Shown here one piece after another: positions 5,886-7,182 of a stretch of 7,182 nucleotides of DNA. The stretch comes from Candidatus Omnitrophota bacterium. GTDB taxonomy: Bacteria > Ratteibacteria > UBA8468 > B48-G9 > JAFGKM01. Position 1 is the first letter of the stretch, and every line of letters starts with the position of its first letter. The notes under the pieces were generated by a model. It had not been told where the DNA came from. It did not search any database and was given only the letters and a program-made list of their open reading frames with translations. Position numbers and translations under genes: made by a program. The stretch spans positions 1 through 7,182 of the forward strand of contig JAKJFI010000046.1 in the NCBI GenBank assembly GCA_022704985.1. The letters run 5' to 3'.

Positions 5886-5890
5886 GGAGG
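5884..5890 (+). promoter_or_regulatory. Shine-Dalgarno site of ilvD overlapping the pfkA stop
   Basis: AAGGAGG begins within the TAA stop of pfkA (5883-5885) and lies ten bases before ATG 5901. Ribosomes terminating on pfkA would be placed directly on it, which favours coupled translation of the two genes. Confidence 0.88.
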
Positions 5891-5900
5891 TACAGGCATT

Positions 5901-7182
5901 ATGAGAAGCAATAATGTAAAAAAGGGGCTGGCAAGGGCAGGTCACAGGTCTCTGTTAAGAGCTATCGGCCTGACCGATGAAGAGATGGCAAGACCTCTTA
6001 TAGCGGTTGCAAATTCCGCCAACGAGATAGTCCCGGGGCACATACATTTGAACGACATAAGCGAAGCGGTAAAGGCGGGCGTAAGGATGGCGGGAGGCAC
6101 GCCTATTGAATTCGGCACGATAGGTGTCTGTGACGGGATAGCCATGGGACACAAGGGCATGCATTACAGTCTTGTGTCAAGGGATACCATAGCCGATTCG
6201 GTGGAAATCATGTTACAGGCGCACCAGTTTGACGGAGTGGTGATGGTTGCAAACTGCGATAAGATAGTGCCCGGGATGCTCATGGCTCTCCTGCGGGTCA
6301 ACATTCCCGGACTTATCATCAGCGGGGGACCTATGCTGTGCGGTTATCTTCCTGATGGGAAGCCTATAGATCTTATTTCGGTTTTCGAGGGTGTGGGAAG
6401 CGCAAACGAGGGAAAAATTGACAGGAAATCGCTCGAGCTTCTCGAGAATGAGGGGTGTCCGGGAGCAGGGAGTTGTTCCGGAATGTACACCGCGAACTCA
6501 ATGAACTGCCTGAGCGAAGCGGTAGGGCTGGCTCTTCCCGGTAATGGTACGGTTCCGGCTGTCACCGCAAAAAGGATACGTCTTGCAAAATCTGCTGGAA
6601 TGCAGGTGATGGAGCTTGTGAAAAAGGATATCAAGCCCAGGGACATAGCAACCGTAAATGCTTTTAAAAATGCCATAGCAGTCGACATGGCGATAGGCGC
6701 GTCAACCAATACTGTCTTGCACCTTCCGGCGATAGCGCGTGAGGCGGGCATAGAGATAGACCTTGATCTTTTCGACAAGCTGAGCCGTGCGACGCCGAAT
6801 ATCTGCAAGATATCGCCCGCTTCAAGCCAGCACATGCAGGACCTTGATGCGGCAGGCGGGATTCCGGCCGTGATGAAAGAACTCTCCGAAAGAAAACTCT
6901 TAAAAACAGATGTTGTTACGGTCAGCGGGAAAAAATTGAAGGAAATCATTAAAGACGCACGCATATGGAACAGGGACGTAATACGGAGTCTGGATAACCC
7001 TTATTCGTCTGAAGGCGGCATTGCCGTTCTGCGCGGTTCGCTGGCTCCGGACGGAGCGGTGGTGAAACAGTCTGCGGTTTCGGCGTCAATGATGAAATTT
7101 TCAGGAAAGGCGGTTGTTTTCGACTCGGAAGAACCGGCGATGGAAGCGGTTATCAAGGACAGGGTAAAAGAGGGTGTGATAG
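5901..7182 (+). CDS. ilvD: dihydroxy-acid dehydratase (IlvD), 3' end beyond window
   Basis: The first 427 residues of IlvD, which usually runs about 550, so roughly three quarters is present and the frame is still open at the window edge. The enzyme is a cytosolic Fe-S dehydratase that converts 2,3-dihydroxy-isovalerate and its methylvalerate homologue to the 2-keto acids for valine, leucine and isoleucine. Visible: [10 protein letters not shown] (41-50), [13 protein letters not shown] (75-87), ADSVE (98-102), [12 protein letters not shown] (118-129; K121 is the expected carbamylated metal ligand), SGGPML (141-146), [17 protein letters not shown] (186-202) and LAPDGAVVK (381-389). C77, C119 and C192 are the likely cluster cysteines. 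VPGH occupies the place of the PCN cysteine of the [2Fe-2S] enzymes, as in E. coli IlvD. Other IlvD/EDD-family dehydratases (phosphogluconate, sugar acids) are less likely given the close match. Branched-chain genes may continue downstream. Confidence 0.96.
   Translation, partial: MRSNNVKKGLARAGHRSLLRAIGLTDEEMARPLIAVANSANEIVPGHIHLNDISEAVKAGVRMAGGTPIEFGTIGVCDGIAMGHKGMHYSLVSRDTIADSVEIMLQAHQFDGVVMVANCDKIVPGMLMALLRVNIPGLIISGGPMLCGYLPDGKPIDLISVFEGVGSANEGKIDRKSLELLENEGCPGAGSCSGMYTANSMNCLSEAVGLALPGNGTVPAVTAKRIRLAKSAGMQVMELVKKDIKPRDIATVNAFKNAIAVDMAIGASTNTVLHLPAIAREAGIEIDLDLFDKLSRATPNICKISPASSQHMQDLDAAGGIPAVMKELSERKLLKTDVVTVSGKKLKEIIKDARIWNRDVIRSLDNPYSSEGGIAVLRGSLAPDGAVVKQSAVSASMMKFSGKAVVFDSEEPAMEAVIKDRVKEGVI

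Noticed and set aside
6344..6964. Long minus-strand open frame of 206 codons
   Set aside because: It lies wholly inside ilvD, antisense to conserved motifs, has no recognisable domain, and is a shadow of the real gene.

Overview
The window is ordinary bacterial chromosome carrying housekeeping metabolism and DNA repair. I found no mobile element, CRISPR array, tRNA, rRNA or prophage gene, and no new multi-gene system. UvrB, strong Shine-Dalgarno (SD) sequences and a consensus sigma70-type promoter show that it is bacterial. Base composition is roughly balanced. Coding regions use many ATA (Ile) and AGG/AGA (Arg) codons. The dihydroxy-acid dehydratase is of the E. coli-like type that is oxygen-sensitive where studied, which would suit an anaerobe. 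I cannot name the phylum; an uncultured or candidate-phylum anaerobe is only a guess.

Layout. Bases 1-57 are probably the last codons of an unidentified gene. A 99-base gap with possible RNA structure leads into a thioredoxin (157-510, WCMPC active site) and then a sugar phosphate isomerase/epimerase-like TIM barrel (572-1450), both on the plus strand. A strong hairpin at 1512-1538 separates these from uvrB, which converges on the minus strand (1576-3582). uvrB diverges from class II fructose-bisphosphate aldolase (fba, 3807-4778). Their 224-base intergenic region holds a perfect TTGACA-17-TATAAT promoter for fba, back to back with a uvrB promoter that uses almost the same bases as its -35. 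fba is followed by 6-phosphofructokinase (pfkA, 4920-5885) after a 141-base gap rich in inverted repeats. Only 15 bases later comes ilvD (5901 to the end of the window, truncated).

How the genes fit together. PfkA makes fructose-1,6-bisphosphate and Fba interconverts it with DHAP and glyceraldehyde-3-phosphate, so fba and pfkA form a small glycolysis/gluconeogenesis cluster. ilvD belongs to branched-chain amino acid synthesis but appears translationally linked to pfkA, because its SD overlaps the pfkA stop codon. uvrB acts in nucleotide excision repair and is a separate transcription unit. The points most worth a second look are the overlapping divergent promoters, the possible SD-sequestering leaders of fba and the thioredoxin gene, the structured gap before pfkA, and residue changes in PfkA and UvrB. 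No gene-free stretch exceeds 300 bases.
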